A stretch of DNA of 64,000 bases from positions 64,037 through 128,036 of the forward strand of contig QCWI01000001.1 of NCBI GenBank assembly GCA_003149635.1. The letters are read 5' to 3'. Source of the stretch: Fluviicola sp. XM-24bin1 (lineage in GTDB: Bacteria > Bacteroidota > Bacteroidia > Flavobacteriales_D > Crocinitomicaceae). The notes under the pieces are model-generated. The model was not told the origin of the DNA and searched no databases. It saw only the letters and a program-made list of their open reading frames with translations. Both the position numbers and the translations under genes were made by a program. Below, in pieces: positions 34,032 through 42,985 of the stretch (its first letter is position 1; the number at the start of each line of letters is the position of its first letter).

Positions 34032-36215
34032 ATGAAAAGAACTATGCTCTCCATCATGGCCGTTTTCGGTCTGATTACGACTGCGTCTGCGCAGCAAGCA
34101 ACCCAAAATCAAATAGACCCACAAAACTGCCGTCAAGGAGAGTCCGTGGAGTACTGTCGTCAGCACACATATCACGCTGAAATGTTGAACAATCCTGCCT
34201 ATGTACAGTCATTGGCAGATGATGATGCCATCCGTGCTCAGGAACAAGCAAATGGAACTCCTGACAATGGAAACATCATGTACATTCCAATTGTATTCCA
34301 CTTGTTGCACAACAATGGGCCGGAGTTCATCTCTGATGAACAAATTTTGGATGCCTTCGAAATTTTGAACCGTGATTTCATGTTGCAGAATGCGGATGCG
34401 AATACTGTAGTGAATGCCTTCAACGCGAGTAATCCGCAAGCGTGGGCAATTCCAGATTCTGTTGAAATCCAATTCCGTTTGGCAACGAAAGCACCGGATG
34501 GAACATGTTTTACAGGGATCACGCATACGGTAAGTTCTGCAACTAATAGCAGCAACGATAATACGCGTATCAACGCAATTGTAAACGGAAACGACGTTTA
34601 TAATGGTCAGTGGCCAGGAAACCGCTACTTGAACATCTTCATCGCTGGAGATATCGGTGGTGCTGCAGGATACACATACCTTCCTTCTAACTGGATTGGA
34701 ACAGGAATGGACAACGGAATTCGTATTCTTCACCAATATGTAGGATCCATCGGAACAGGAAACGCTGGAACTAGCCGTGCATTAACACACGAAGTTGGAC
34801 ACTGGTTGAACTTGCCACACCCTTGGGGAGGAACTAACAACCCAGGAGTCCCGTCAAATTGTAATGATGATGACGGAATTGATGATACACCAGATTGTCA
34901 AGGTGTAACTTCTTGTCAGTTGGCAGCGAATACGTGTAGCGGTGATAACGGTTACTGGGGGTTTGATCAAATTGATAACGTTGAGAACTACATGGATTAC
35001 TCATACTGTTCAAAAATGTTCACGCCAGACCAGGCACAAGAAATGCGTGATGCATTGAATTCATCTGTAGGTGGACGAAGCAATATTAAATCTGCTAGCA
35101 ACCTTGCATTGACAGGTGCCGATGGAAACTTGACGCTTTGTGATGCTGCATTCTCTGTAGATAGAACGTCAATTTGTGTTGGAGAATCCATTCAATTCTC
35201 AGATGATTCCTACAACGCGGTTACAAGCCGAACTTGGACATTCCAGGGAGGAACGCCGGCAACATCAACGCAAGAGAATCCAACGGTGACGTACAACACA
35301 CCAGGAATCTACGAAGTAGAATTGTCAGCAACAGACGGAGTTACAACAGACGTTGAAACGAAAACAGGATATATCCGAGTATTAGCAAATGGTGGAGCTG
35401 TCCCAGTATTGGAAGGTTTCGAAAACTATTCATCTTTGGATAACATCACAGAGTGGGAAGTAGTAGATCATGGTAACAACGCCGAGTGGGAGTTGTCATC
35501 TACAACAGGATTGAACAGTCCTAAATCAGTGGTATTGCCAAACTTTGGTCAGTCTGCTGGAAATTTCGATGAATTGGTGTCAGAGCCGATGGATCTTTCA
35601 GGAATCACCTCTCAAACGAGCATGACGCTTTCGTTCCGTTACGCTTACCGTAAGCGCAACACTGGAAACGATGAAACAATGAAGGTGTACGTTTCAAATA
35701 CGTGTGGTGAAACATGGGTAGCGCGTAAAACATTGACTGGGCCAATCTTAGGTGCAGATGTTTCTTCATCTTCTTGGGCTCCATCTTCGGAATCTGATTG
35801 GGTAACTGTTCACATGACGAACATTACTTCAGCTTACTGGGTGGATAACTTCCGTTTCAAGTTTGAGTTCGAAAGCGACGGTGGAAACAACGTTTATCTT
35901 GACAACATCAACATTTACCCTGGATCGCCATCAGATAACTTGGTAGCAAGTATCGATGATCAGGAAGCGGTAGATCACATCACATTGTACCCGAACCCAA
36001 CAGAAGGTGACATCACAGTTCGTTTCGATGTAACAAGTGCTCAAGCAGTAAGCATGCAAGTAGTTGACGTTACAGGAAAAGTGGTAAACACAAGCACTGT
36101 GAATGCAACAACTGGAGCAAACATGGTAGTTCTAGGAACAGATGCTATGGCGCCAGGAATGTACTTCTTGAAAATTGACGGAAGCAACACTTCATTACAA
36201 TTCGTAGTGAAATAA
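34032..36215 (+). CDS. Secreted M43-type (pappalysin-like) metalloprotease with PKD and T9SS domains
   Basis: 727 residues from ATG 34032, which opens on a signal peptide (MKRTMLSIMAVFGLITTASAQ); the frame extends upstream to 33978 but without signal-like sequence. The zinc site is HEVGHWLNLPH (His253, Glu254, His257, His263), followed by the Met-turn in ENYMDYSYCSKMF, as in M43B metzincins. Cys-rich stretches between them (SNCNDDDGIDDTPDCQ) fit the family. A PKD domain (about 390-455, with RTWTFQGGTP) and a beta-sandwich of MAM/jelly-roll type follow. The end is a T9SS sorting domain (LYPNPTEGD to LQFVVK). Confidence 0.93.
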   Translation: MKRTMLSIMAVFGLITTASAQQATQNQIDPQNCRQGESVEYCRQHTYHAEMLNNPAYVQSLADDDAIRAQEQANGTPDNGNIMYIPIVFHLLHNNGPEFISDEQILDAFEILNRDFMLQNADANTVVNAFNASNPQAWAIPDSVEIQFRLATKAPDGTCFTGITHTVSSATNSSNDNTRINAIVNGNDVYNGQWPGNRYLNIFIAGDIGGAAGYTYLPSNWIGTGMDNGIRILHQYVGSIGTGNAGTSRALTHEVGHWLNLPHPWGGTNNPGVPSNCNDDDGIDDTPDCQGVTSCQLAANTCSGDNGYWGFDQIDNVENYMDYSYCSKMFTPDQAQEMRDALNSSVGGRSNIKSASNLALTGADGNLTLCDAAFSVDRTSICVGESIQFSDDSYNAVTSRTWTFQGGTPATSTQENPTVTYNTPGIYEVELSATDGVTTDVETKTGYIRVLANGGAVPVLEGFENYSSLDNITEWEVVDHGNNAEWELSSTTGLNSPKSVVLPNFGQSAGNFDELVSEPMDLSGITSQTSMTLSFRYAYRKRNTGNDETMKVYVSNTCGETWVARKTLTGPILGADVSSSSWAPSSESDWVTVHMTNITSAYWVDNFRFKFEFESDGGNNVYLDNINIYPGSPSDNLVASIDDQEAVDHITLYPNPTEGDITVRFDVTSAQAVSMQVVDVTGKVVNTSTVNATTGANMVVLGTDAMAPGMYFLKIDGSNTSLQFVVK

Positions 36216-36234
36216 TCAGAAATTTTATCAGGGT

Positions 36235-36256
36235 GGGATGCATTACGGTGCATCCC
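36235..36256 (+). terminator. Terminator hairpin after the metalloprotease
   Basis: GGGATGCA (36235-36242) pairs perfectly with TGCATCCC (36249-36256), loop TTACGG, followed by a pyrimidine-rich TTTCCCTTATT. It begins 19 bp after the stop codon. Confidence 0.7.
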
Positions 36257-36336
36257 TTTCCCTTATTAGGACATTGTGCATGCACCAAACATGTACAATC
36301 ATTGTAGTCTGACTAAGATTACACTGTACTTATGGT

Positions 36337-36366
36337 AAAGGCATCCTTTCGAGGGTGCCTTTTTTA
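36337..36366 (+). terminator. Second terminator, AAAGGCATCC/GGGTGCCTTT plus T-run
   Basis: A 10-bp stem with one G-U pair (36337-36346 with 36353-36362), loop TTTCGA, then TTT on the + strand. It overlaps the stop codon of the convergent hemD gene. A promoter-like TTG-N22-TACTTATG (36302-36334) precedes it closely. Confidence 0.75.
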
Positions 36367-37023
36367 CATTTTGGAAAGGTGTTCTTGTAGATGTTGGAGA
36401 GAGGGCTCGTCCAACGTAATTGGTACGATATCGAATGAATCCAGTTTCTTTTGTGTGCTTTCACCCCATGCGATAACGGCACTAGACTCAGGTATTGCAT
36501 TTTCTCCGAAGTAGCCTTCTACATTCGATGGACTAGTGAAGACATACACGTCGAACTCAGTATCTAATTTCAACGGTACGATTTCCGTTTTATAGCACTC
36601 TACATGAATGGCTTGGTCGTATGGAAGACCTTTGGAGATCGTTCCTAAAGATTTCGTTGAAACGGGAAATAATGCTTTTCGATCCTGCAACCAGATTTGG
36701 AAGCTTTTCGCGACCTCTGAGATGCTTCCGTGATTTTCTCCGTTGAATGCAACATTATAGCCCATTGAACGCAACAAGGTGGTTGTTTTCCCTCCCACTG
36801 AGGCGATTTGAACGTTTTGAGGGATGGAATACCTGCTTTGATAAAATATCAGTGCTCTCGGACTACCGAAGAAGATGACGTCGAAAGACGAGGGCAAGGT
36901 GAAATCAACAGGCGAGAATTTTAAGAAACTTTTCGCTTCAAGCTGGATCTCATTCGCATCAGCGAATTGTTGTAATTCCAGCACCTCGCTGGAATGCTTC
37001 GATATAAAAAGTGATTTAATCAT
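36364..37023 (-). CDS. hemD: Uroporphyrinogen-III synthase
   Basis: 219 residues. The enzyme cyclises hydroxymethylbilane to uroporphyrinogen III with inversion of ring D. The family is very divergent; the identification rests on the two-domain pattern (FFGSPRALIFY, then ASVGGKTTTLLRSMGYNV, then VYTFTSPS-like VYVFTSPSNVEGYF and AVIAWGESTQKKL) and on its place at the end of hemA-hemC. The start overlaps the end of hemC by 8 bp, indicating translational coupling. Confidence 0.88.
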   Translation of the reverse strand: MIKSLFISKHSSEVLELQQFADANEIQLEAKSFLKFSPVDFTLPSSFDVIFFGSPRALIFYQSRYSIPQNVQIASVGGKTTTLLRSMGYNVAFNGENHGSISEVAKSFQIWLQDRKALFPVSTKSLGTISKGLPYDQAIHVECYKTEIVPLKLDTEFDVYVFTSPSNVEGYFGENAIPESSAVIAWGESTQKKLDSFDIVPITLDEPSLQHLQEHLSKM

Positions 37024-37912
37024 TACTGACCAGCTCGTGCAGATCGCCTACCACTTCCTGAGCCATGGTAGCATAATCATCTACCTTGTAATGTAAGAAT
37101 GATGAAGCTTCATCTGCGCTCTGTGCATAAGCGACGTGCAACATGTCATCTTCCGTGCAATAAACTCCCAAAGGCAATTGACATCCTCCTTCCAATAAGT
37201 TCAAGACTTTACGTTCCAGTTCAATGCGCTTCTGTACCTCTGGATGATTCATTTTTTGCAACACCTCATGCAATTCTTCATCTCCTTCTCGGATTTGCAA
37301 TCCAAGTACGCCTTGAGCGGGTGCAGGGATGAATTCCGTCGGATCGAAAACCGTGACGTGGAATTCAGAGAGGTCAATTTCTAAACGATCGATTCCAGCT
37401 TTTGCCAAAACGATCGCGTCGTAGTTCCCCTGACGGAGTTTATCGATGCGCGTAGGCACGTTTCCACGCAAATCCTTCGTTGAAATATCAGGACGAAGTG
37501 TTTTCAATTGCGATTTTCTGCGAGCAGATGACGTTCCAACGACGGCATCTTTCTTCAAATCCCATTTCTGATCAGCATCAGAAGATTCTTTACGAATCAA
37601 TAGCAAATCAGAAGGATGTGCGCGTTCAGAAACACAAGAAATCATCAATCCTGCTGGTGGATTCGTCTCCAAATCTTTATGCGAGTGAACGGCCAAGTCG
37701 ATGGTGCCATCCAACAGTTGCTCTTCAATTTCCTTTGTGAAAAATCCTTTTCCTTCCAGTTTATCGAAGCTCAGATCTTGAATGCGATCTCCCTGTGTTT
37801 TAATGATTTTGATTTCCACTGAGCAGCTCAAACGCTGCAATTCAGATTCTACAAAATGGGCTTGCCATAGTGCAAGGTCACTACCTCGCGATCCAATGAT
37901 CACGTGTTTCAT
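37016..37912 (-). CDS. hemC: Hydroxymethylbilane synthase (porphobilinogen deaminase)
   Basis: 298 residues. It polymerises four porphobilinogens on a dipyrromethane cofactor. Seen: IGSRGSDLALWQA at the N-terminus, KDLETNPP, GTSSARRKSQL, RGNVPTRIDKL, PAPAQGVLG, and the cofactor-attachment Cys in LEGGCQLPLG near residue 243. Length is normal. hemA ends 2 bp upstream and hemD overlaps downstream, giving a tight hemACD operon. Confidence 0.97.
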   Translation of the reverse strand: MKHVIIGSRGSDLALWQAHFVESELQRLSCSVEIKIIKTQGDRIQDLSFDKLEGKGFFTKEIEEQLLDGTIDLAVHSHKDLETNPPAGLMISCVSERAHPSDLLLIRKESSDADQKWDLKKDAVVGTSSARRKSQLKTLRPDISTKDLRGNVPTRIDKLRQGNYDAIVLAKAGIDRLEIDLSEFHVTVFDPTEFIPAPAQGVLGLQIREGDEELHEVLQKMNHPEVQKRIELERKVLNLLEGGCQLPLGVYCTEDDMLHVAYAQSADEASSFLHYKVDDYATMAQEVVGDLHELVSND

Positions 37913-37914
37913 TT

Positions 37915-39153
37915 CTAGCGTTTTTTAAGAAGTATTTCTTTGGCCATCAGCATCGGCATGCTCATGTATTTCTTCTCCATGTAGCCCATGATTTTTTCTA
38001 CAACTTCACGGGACTCACTGTCCATGGATGCCAATTCGTTGTGGAAGACATTTTCCACCGCATTGCTGCGAATTTCTTTCACTTTTTCCGGTACAGAACG
38101 CATGGCTAATTCAACCATTCGTGACTTGTGATTGTGATCAAACTCGTACAACGCTTCTTTGATGATCTGCTCTACGTGCTGAATCTCCTTCGAACGCTCT
38201 TTGAGGTTCGCATTGGAAATTTCCTGAAGCACCTCAACAGAAATATGCGTTACATTATTTTCAGCAATAATTTCTGGAGATAAATCCTGCGGGATAGCGA
38301 TATCAATAACAATTTTACGATCGGTTTCTCCTTGTAAAAGTTGCTGATAGATTTCCTTTGTAATGATGTGTTTCTCCGCACCTGTACACGTGATAATCAC
38401 ATCAAATCCTTGATCAAAAGTATTGAGATCGCTTAACTTATGGGCAGTCCCATTCAGATCGTTTGCCAGTTTTTCAGCCTTTTCGAAGGTACGATTGAAT
38501 ACATGAAATTGTTCGAATCCGTGCTTGCGCAAGAAACGGCTCATGTTGGTGTTCGTTACTCCGGCTCCAATGATCAAAATGCGTGAATCCAACGGTACGT
38601 TGAGATCGCGTAGTTTGTGATATGCCAATGAAACTACAGATACTGGTCGGCGAGCGATATTGGTTTCTGTGTACACCTTTTTCGCCGTCTCAATCGTATG
38701 GCGCATCACCAAACGAATGGTATCACCCGTCAATTGCATTTTTCGACAATCTTCAAAAGCGTTGCGAACTTGTGTGATGATTTCACGCTCTCCAACCACC
38801 ATGGATTCTACAGAAGAGGCAACGCTGAACAAGTGCTCAACGGCGTGAATTCCTGTATAATCCTCGGCAGAATCTGCAAACAACTTGCGTTGCGTTTCGG
38901 AAAGCTTGGGATACAAAGCATTGAAGAATTCGTGCAAGAATCGATGATCTACGATATCTTCAGTAACGAAAAGGAACTCCACGCGGTTACACGTCGATAG
39001 GAACATAAGTTCCTCTAGATTCATTGCACTTTGGAACGCGGTCAATCGCTCTTTCTGATCATTCGGATCGATGTGTAGGTTCCCGATTTCCGAAACAGGA
39101 AGATTTCTATGCGTAAATGCAATGGTGTGCAGCGTATTTAAAGAGTTCTCCAT
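37915..39153 (-). CDS. hemA: Glutamyl-tRNA reductase
   Basis: 412 residues from the ATG at 39153; a GTG two codons upstream is possible. The enzyme reduces glutamyl-tRNA to glutamate-1-semialdehyde, the first committed step of the C5 heme pathway. The nucleophilic Cys55 is in LSTCNRVEFL. The HLFSVASSVESMVVGE stretch is the family signature, and a Rossmann NADPH domain (ILIIGAGVTNTNMSRFL) and a C-terminal dimerisation helix follow. It is the first gene of hemACD and diverges from the RDD gene. hemL and hemB are not in the window. Confidence 0.97.
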   Translation of the reverse strand: MENSLNTLHTIAFTHRNLPVSEIGNLHIDPNDQKERLTAFQSAMNLEELMFLSTCNRVEFLFVTEDIVDHRFLHEFFNALYPKLSETQRKLFADSAEDYTGIHAVEHLFSVASSVESMVVGEREIITQVRNAFEDCRKMQLTGDTIRLVMRHTIETAKKVYTETNIARRPVSVVSLAYHKLRDLNVPLDSRILIIGAGVTNTNMSRFLRKHGFEQFHVFNRTFEKAEKLANDLNGTAHKLSDLNTFDQGFDVIITCTGAEKHIITKEIYQQLLQGETDRKIVIDIAIPQDLSPEIIAENNVTHISVEVLQEISNANLKERSKEIQHVEQIIKEALYEFDHNHKSRMVELAMRSVPEKVKEIRSNAVENVFHNELASMDSESREVVEKIMGYMEKKYMSMPMLMAKEILLKKR

Positions 39154-39244
39154 CTTCACAGTACAAAGAACGGTAGGAAACGCATTTGTAGTGTCACAGT
39201 TTTGTCATGAAAATAATTTAGAGAAAGTCTAAATAAAACCGGGG

Positions 39245-39418
39245 GTTTTAAGACGCTAGAAAGCAAGACACTAGAAGCTAGACATACGCGTTACTTTTTG
39301 ATAATAAATGAGGCAAAAGATTGTTCGTGTAAGAGTTGTTGATTCATGGAACTATTCTAAGAAGCATCGAGGGGCAAAAAGTCTAGCGTCTAGCTTCTCC
39401 AAGTCTAGTGTCTTTTAG
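39245..39418. repeat. CTAGACGCTAGA heptad elements in inverted orientation between hemA and the RDD gene
   Basis: A left half (about 39250-39283) has AAGACACTAGAAGCTAGACA. A right half (39380-39416) is its inverted, longer relative (GTCTAGCGTCTAGC ... CCAAGTCTAGTGTCTTTT). The unit repeats every 7 bp (CTAGCGT, CTAGCTT, CTAGTGT). The same right-end sequence appears before hemW at 57709-57735. The 96 bp between the halves show nothing recognisable. Confidence 0.6.
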
Positions 39419-39444
39419 TATATTTAAACCTCAAGAAGCTGAGA

Positions 39445-40230
39445 ATGAAATCGGTCGAATTTGTATCCGCACAGAACGTAAAAGTTGAGTATGAGTATGC
39501 TACGGTAATTCAGCGTACCACGGCGGCTATTATTGATGCCACGGTAGTAGCGGTGTATTTGATCATTATGTTCACGATTATCCGAAATATGAACTCGGAT
39601 TATGAGCTTCTTTTGGAATTAATCATCATGAAAATTCCATGGATTTTCTACCACCCGATTCTGGAATACCTCACACATGGACAAACACTTGGTAAATACG
39701 CCATTGGAATTCGCGTTGTAACCTATGACGGTGAACGTCCGGGATTACGAGAGATTTTTACTAGATGGATTTTCAAGGCGCATTTCTTCTGGATTGCCTT
39801 TAGTTTCTTCCTAGCGCCTGCCGAATTATTCTTCCTTGGATTGATTCACGTTGGAGTGGGAGTGATCGGCTTCATGTACGCAAGCGTTTCAGATAAGAAA
39901 CAACGTATGGGAGATGTCATGGCAGGAACTATCGTCATCAAAGACAAATCAGCCGTTCGATACACACTGCGCGACGTACTATCAATCAAAAGTCAGGAGA
40001 ATTACACTCCTGAGTACCCGAATGTAGTCCGCTTCACGGATGAAGATATGTTGCTGATCAAAAACACTATTCAGCGCGTTCGTAAGTATCCCAATCCGGA
40101 AACCAAGAAATTCGCAATTGAATTGGCAGATGAATCAGCACGCTTGATTGGTCTGGAGAAAACACCAGATAAGCGACTCAAATTCTTGCAAACGCTACTA
40201 CAGGATTATGTAGTACTAACGCGATCGTAA
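39445..40230 (+). CDS. RDD-family membrane protein
   Basis: 261 residues. An N-terminal strand-like segment precedes a bundle of hydrophobic helices (about 33-52, 58-78 and 115-145). The RDD hallmarks are present: RTTAAIIDATVV at the start of helix 1, LEYLTHGQTLGKYAIGIRVV, and KKQRMGDVMAGTIVI. The C-terminal 90 residues are soluble and charged. Proteins of this family are proposed transporters or ion-homeostasis factors, but none is defined here. It is followed 3 bp later by rsmI. Confidence 0.85.
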   Translation: MKSVEFVSAQNVKVEYEYATVIQRTTAAIIDATVVAVYLIIMFTIIRNMNSDYELLLELIIMKIPWIFYHPILEYLTHGQTLGKYAIGIRVVTYDGERPGLREIFTRWIFKAHFFWIAFSFFLAPAELFFLGLIHVGVGVIGFMYASVSDKKQRMGDVMAGTIVIKDKSAVRYTLRDVLSIKSQENYTPEYPNVVRFTDEDMLLIKNTIQRVRKYPNPETKKFAIELADESARLIGLEKTPDKRLKFLQTLLQDYVVLTRS

Positions 40231-40233
40231 CAT

Positions 40234-40905
40234 ATGTCCAAACTGTATTTGGTTCCCACGCCCATTGGCAATCTCGAAGACATTACCCTTCGCGCCATTC
40301 GAATTTTGAAGGAATGTGATATCATTTTCGCAGAAGATACACGTGTGACCAAACGTTTGCTCCAGCATTTGGAAATTCAGAAGCCCTTGCAACCCTTCCA
40401 TGCGCACAACGAACACAAATCGTTGAAACCTGCCGTGGATCGCATTGCATCCGTGGAAAATGCAGTATTGGTTTCAGATGCGGGAACTCCTGGAATTTCC
40501 GATCCCGGTTTTTTATTGATCCGAGAGTGCATTCGAGAGGGAATTCCCGTAGAATGTTTGCCGGGCCCATCGGCATTTGTTCCAGCAGTGGTAGCCAGCG
40601 GATTTCCATGCGACAAATTCATGTACGAAGGATTTCTCCCGCACAAGAAAGGGCGTCAAACGCTTCTAAAAAACATCGCACAGAGAGACATTACGACGGT
40701 GGTTTATGAATCACCGCATCGATTGCAGAAATGTTTGGCACAAATTGAAGAGTTTATGGGGCCGGACAGGGAAGTATGCGTTGCGCGAGAACTAACCAAA
40801 ATGTACGAGGAATTTCAGCGCGGACCAGTGTCCGAAGTTAAAGCGCATTACGAAGCGAATCCTCCCAAAGGAGAAATCGTAGTAGTGATTTCAGGAGTAA
40901 AGTAA
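40234..40905 (+). CDS. rsmI: 16S rRNA (cytidine1402-2'-O)-methyltransferase
   Basis: 223 residues with the tetrapyrrole-methylase fold: LYLVPTPIGNLEDITLRA at the N-terminus, AEDTRVTKRLL, VSDAGTPGISDPG and LPGPSAFVPAVVASGFP. The enzyme methylates C1402 of 16S rRNA in the decoding centre with S-adenosylmethionine. It ends after GEIVVVI; the C-terminal extension found in some homologues (about 280 residues) is absent, which is usual in Bacteroidota. Gap to the RDD gene is 3 bp. Confidence 0.96.
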   Translation: MSKLYLVPTPIGNLEDITLRAIRILKECDIIFAEDTRVTKRLLQHLEIQKPLQPFHAHNEHKSLKPAVDRIASVENAVLVSDAGTPGISDPGFLLIRECIREGIPVECLPGPSAFVPAVVASGFPCDKFMYEGFLPHKKGRQTLLKNIAQRDITTVVYESPHRLQKCLAQIEEFMGPDREVCVARELTKMYEEFQRGPVSEVKAHYEANPPKGEIVVVISGVK

Positions 40906-40978
40906 TCGTATCCTATCCCTTAATTGTCTTGAAGAATCTGTAATTTCAATCATCTATTAAACTGATAATCGAGCCGTC

Positions 40979-41425
40979 ATGAAAAAATCAATCTATGTAT
41001 TTGCATTATTAAGCGCATTGTTCCTCGTTGCTTGTGAGAATAACAAGTCGGATGATTCCACCGGTGAGAAAACCGAAATGGAGGCCGATGCATCGTCAAT
41101 TGTGGGCGAATGGAAATTGAGTGATTTGGACACGGGAATGGAGGTTCCTGATGAGGCGCGAGCGTCCGCAGAAGCAGTTGTGGAAGAGATGAAAGAGAAG
41201 TCTTCCATGACGTTCAACGAGGATGGCACCTACGTTTCAAGGCAAGCAGCTCAAGGAAGAGTAACGACAGAAACAGGGATGTATGAAATTGAAGATGGCA
41301 AAATTGTAACGACTTCAGAACAAGGTAACAGACAGGTATTGGACATCGACTTAGGGGAAGATTCCTTTACTCTCCGTGCGAAAAATGGCGACAGCGAAAT
41401 GAAGCTGACGTACACGCGTAAGTAG
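40979..41425 (+). CDS. Lipocalin-like lipoprotein
   Basis: 148 residues. The lipobox LVAC puts Cys19 at the mature N-terminus, followed by an Asn/Asp/Ser/Glu linker. The rest reads as a small beta-barrel opening with IVGEWKLSDLDTG, then SMTFNEDGTYVS, GMYEIEDGKI and ITYTRK-like LTYTRK. This is the common lipocalin-like pattern of Bacteroidota lipoproteins; ligand unknown. Confidence 0.72.
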   Translation: MKKSIYVFALLSALFLVACENNKSDDSTGEKTEMEADASSIVGEWKLSDLDTGMEVPDEARASAEAVVEEMKEKSSMTFNEDGTYVSRQAAQGRVTTETGMYEIEDGKIVTTSEQGNRQVLDIDLGEDSFTLRAKNGDSEMKLTYTRK

Positions 41426-41496
41426 ATGTAGGAATTAGTTTGATTGCGACAAAGTCGCAATACCTAGCGTACTCAACTACTCGTAGGTACAAAAAA

Positions 41497-41528
41497 GCTT
41501 AGCGTTCCTTGCGCCTTTGCGGTTGGCG
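41497..41528. repeat. CCGCAAAGGCGCAAGG-type dispersed repeat
   Basis: On the minus strand the segment reads as roughly 10-bp units (CCGCAAAGGCGC, AAGGAACGCTAAG). It belongs to the same class as the repeat that ends the gene at 13713. The rest of the 216-bp gap holds no gene. Confidence 0.55.
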
Positions 41529-41641
41529 ACTGAGCGTTACCTTATTTATAAGCGTTTAAAGTCAATCTCTACTTGGTGTTTTAATCATCTATTTGTAGCT
41601 TAGGTTACAAGGTTGATCGCTTGCTTTTGTAATATTTGCAT

Positions 41642-41854
41642 ATGGATCGTTTCTTACGAAAATACTGGCTGACCCTCATGGGAGTTGCTCTTGGTGTAGC
41701 CGGCGGATATATCTATTATTATTTCTGGGGTTGTGTCAATGGCTGTCCAATTAAATCCAACGCTTGGAAAATGATGATTTATGGGGCACTTATGGGCGGA
41801 TTGCTGTTCAATATGCTCCAAGATTTCATCCAGAGAAAAAAGAGCAAGGATTGA
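41642..41854 (+). CDS. DUF6132-like small membrane protein
   Basis: 70 residues from the ATG at 41642; the TTG six bases upstream is less likely. Two helices (about 9-28 and 42-58) flank a loop with a Cys pair, GCVNGCPIKSN. The GC-x3-C-P loop and the following GALMGGLLFNML are what I associate with DUF6132 proteins. A near-match -7 box (AATATTTG) ends 3 bp before the ATG, so the mRNA would be leaderless. Confidence 0.7.
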   Translation: MDRFLRKYWLTLMGVALGVAGGYIYYYFWGCVNGCPIKSNAWKMMIYGALMGGLLFNMLQDFIQRKKSKD

Positions 41855-41911
41855 TTCCATTCTGAGCATTTGATCCCTGGAACTTCGCTACATTTATAGA
41901 AAAACCGCGAG

Positions 41912-42940
41912 ATGAAGACAGAGGGATATTTTCTGGTCAAAAAAGGGGATGCAAAAACCGCTTTTGAATTACGATCGTTCGAACTTCCAACCTTAAAAGG
42001 CAACGAAGTTATAGTTGAAATTGAAGCATTTGGCCTCAATTATGCCGATGTCATGGCCCGACATGGTTTATACCGCGGAGCGCCTCCAATGCCATGCATA
42101 TTGGGATATGAAGCGGTTGGGAAAGTCGTTGAAGTCGGTTCTGAAGTGGATAACGATCTTGTAGGAAAGCGGGTAATTGCCTTTTGCCGTTTTGGTGCGT
42201 ATGCAAAACACGTTGTTACAATGGAATATGCTGTCGTCCCGGTCGGAGATGAAGACGCCATTGAGTTATTGGCATTGTGTACGCAAGGGGTGACGGCCTA
42301 TTACATGGCTGAATATTTGACTCCGGTATACGAAAATGACATTGTTTTAATTCATGCGGCAGCTGGTGGAGTAGGGACGATGCTCATTCAAATGGCGAAG
42401 CGTCGCGGAGCAAAAGTGATCGCTAAAGTTGGACGAACTGAGAAAGAAGCATTGGTGAAGGAACTAGGTGCTGATCATGTAGTGAATTACCGTTCGGGAG
42501 ATTATGTGGAGTTGACTAAAGCTGCGCTGAACGGGAATAAGTTAGATGTTAGTTTTAACCCTGCGGGAGGATCTACTTTTAAGAAAGATATGTCGCTGTT
42601 AGGAGCTGGTGGAAGAATGATAGTTTTTGGTGGTTCTGAATTGTCGGGAGCAAAGTTTGGCATTCTTTCTGCCTTATCATTTGTCTTTAAGATGGGACGT
42701 ATTATGCCTGTTATGTTGATGGGGAAATCACGTAGCGTTTTGGGAGTGAATATGCTTGAAATCGCGGATAGCAAGCCCGAAGTAATGAAGCATTGCTTAC
42801 ACGAAGTCGTGAAATTGTACCAATCTGGAGCGCTTAAACCTCAATCCGGAGGAATGTTCTCTGAAGATCAATTGGCGGAAGCACATGCTACCTTGGAGAG
42901 TGGCAATTCCACCGGGAAAATCGGAGTGAAGATCAATTAA
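41912..42940 (+). CDS. NADPH:quinone-reductase-like MDR protein (VAT-1-like)
   Basis: 342 residues of the zinc-free medium-chain dehydrogenase/reductase type. The N-terminal GroES-like part has GLNYADVMARHGLYRGAPPMP. The Rossmann motif is HAAAGGVGTMLIQMAKRRGAKV, followed by GADHVVNYRSGDY. No structural or catalytic zinc ligands are seen. The pattern is closest to VAT-1/quinone oxidoreductases that use NADPH. A Rieske protein gene follows 45 bp later, which could supply electrons but belongs to no recognised two-gene system. Confidence 0.87.
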   Translation: MKTEGYFLVKKGDAKTAFELRSFELPTLKGNEVIVEIEAFGLNYADVMARHGLYRGAPPMPCILGYEAVGKVVEVGSEVDNDLVGKRVIAFCRFGAYAKHVVTMEYAVVPVGDEDAIELLALCTQGVTAYYMAEYLTPVYENDIVLIHAAAGGVGTMLIQMAKRRGAKVIAKVGRTEKEALVKELGADHVVNYRSGDYVELTKAALNGNKLDVSFNPAGGSTFKKDMSLLGAGGRMIVFGGSELSGAKFGILSALSFVFKMGRIMPVMLMGKSRSVLGVNMLEIADSKPEVMKHCLHEVVKLYQSGALKPQSGGMFSEDQLAEAHATLESGNSTGKIGVKIN

Positions 42941-42985
42941 ATAATAAGAGATATTAAATCATGAATTGTCGTCTATTTCATATTC

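Noticed and set aside
36332-36514. A 60-codon + strand frame starting at the second terminator
   Set aside because: It starts inside the terminator stem and then runs antisense through hemD.
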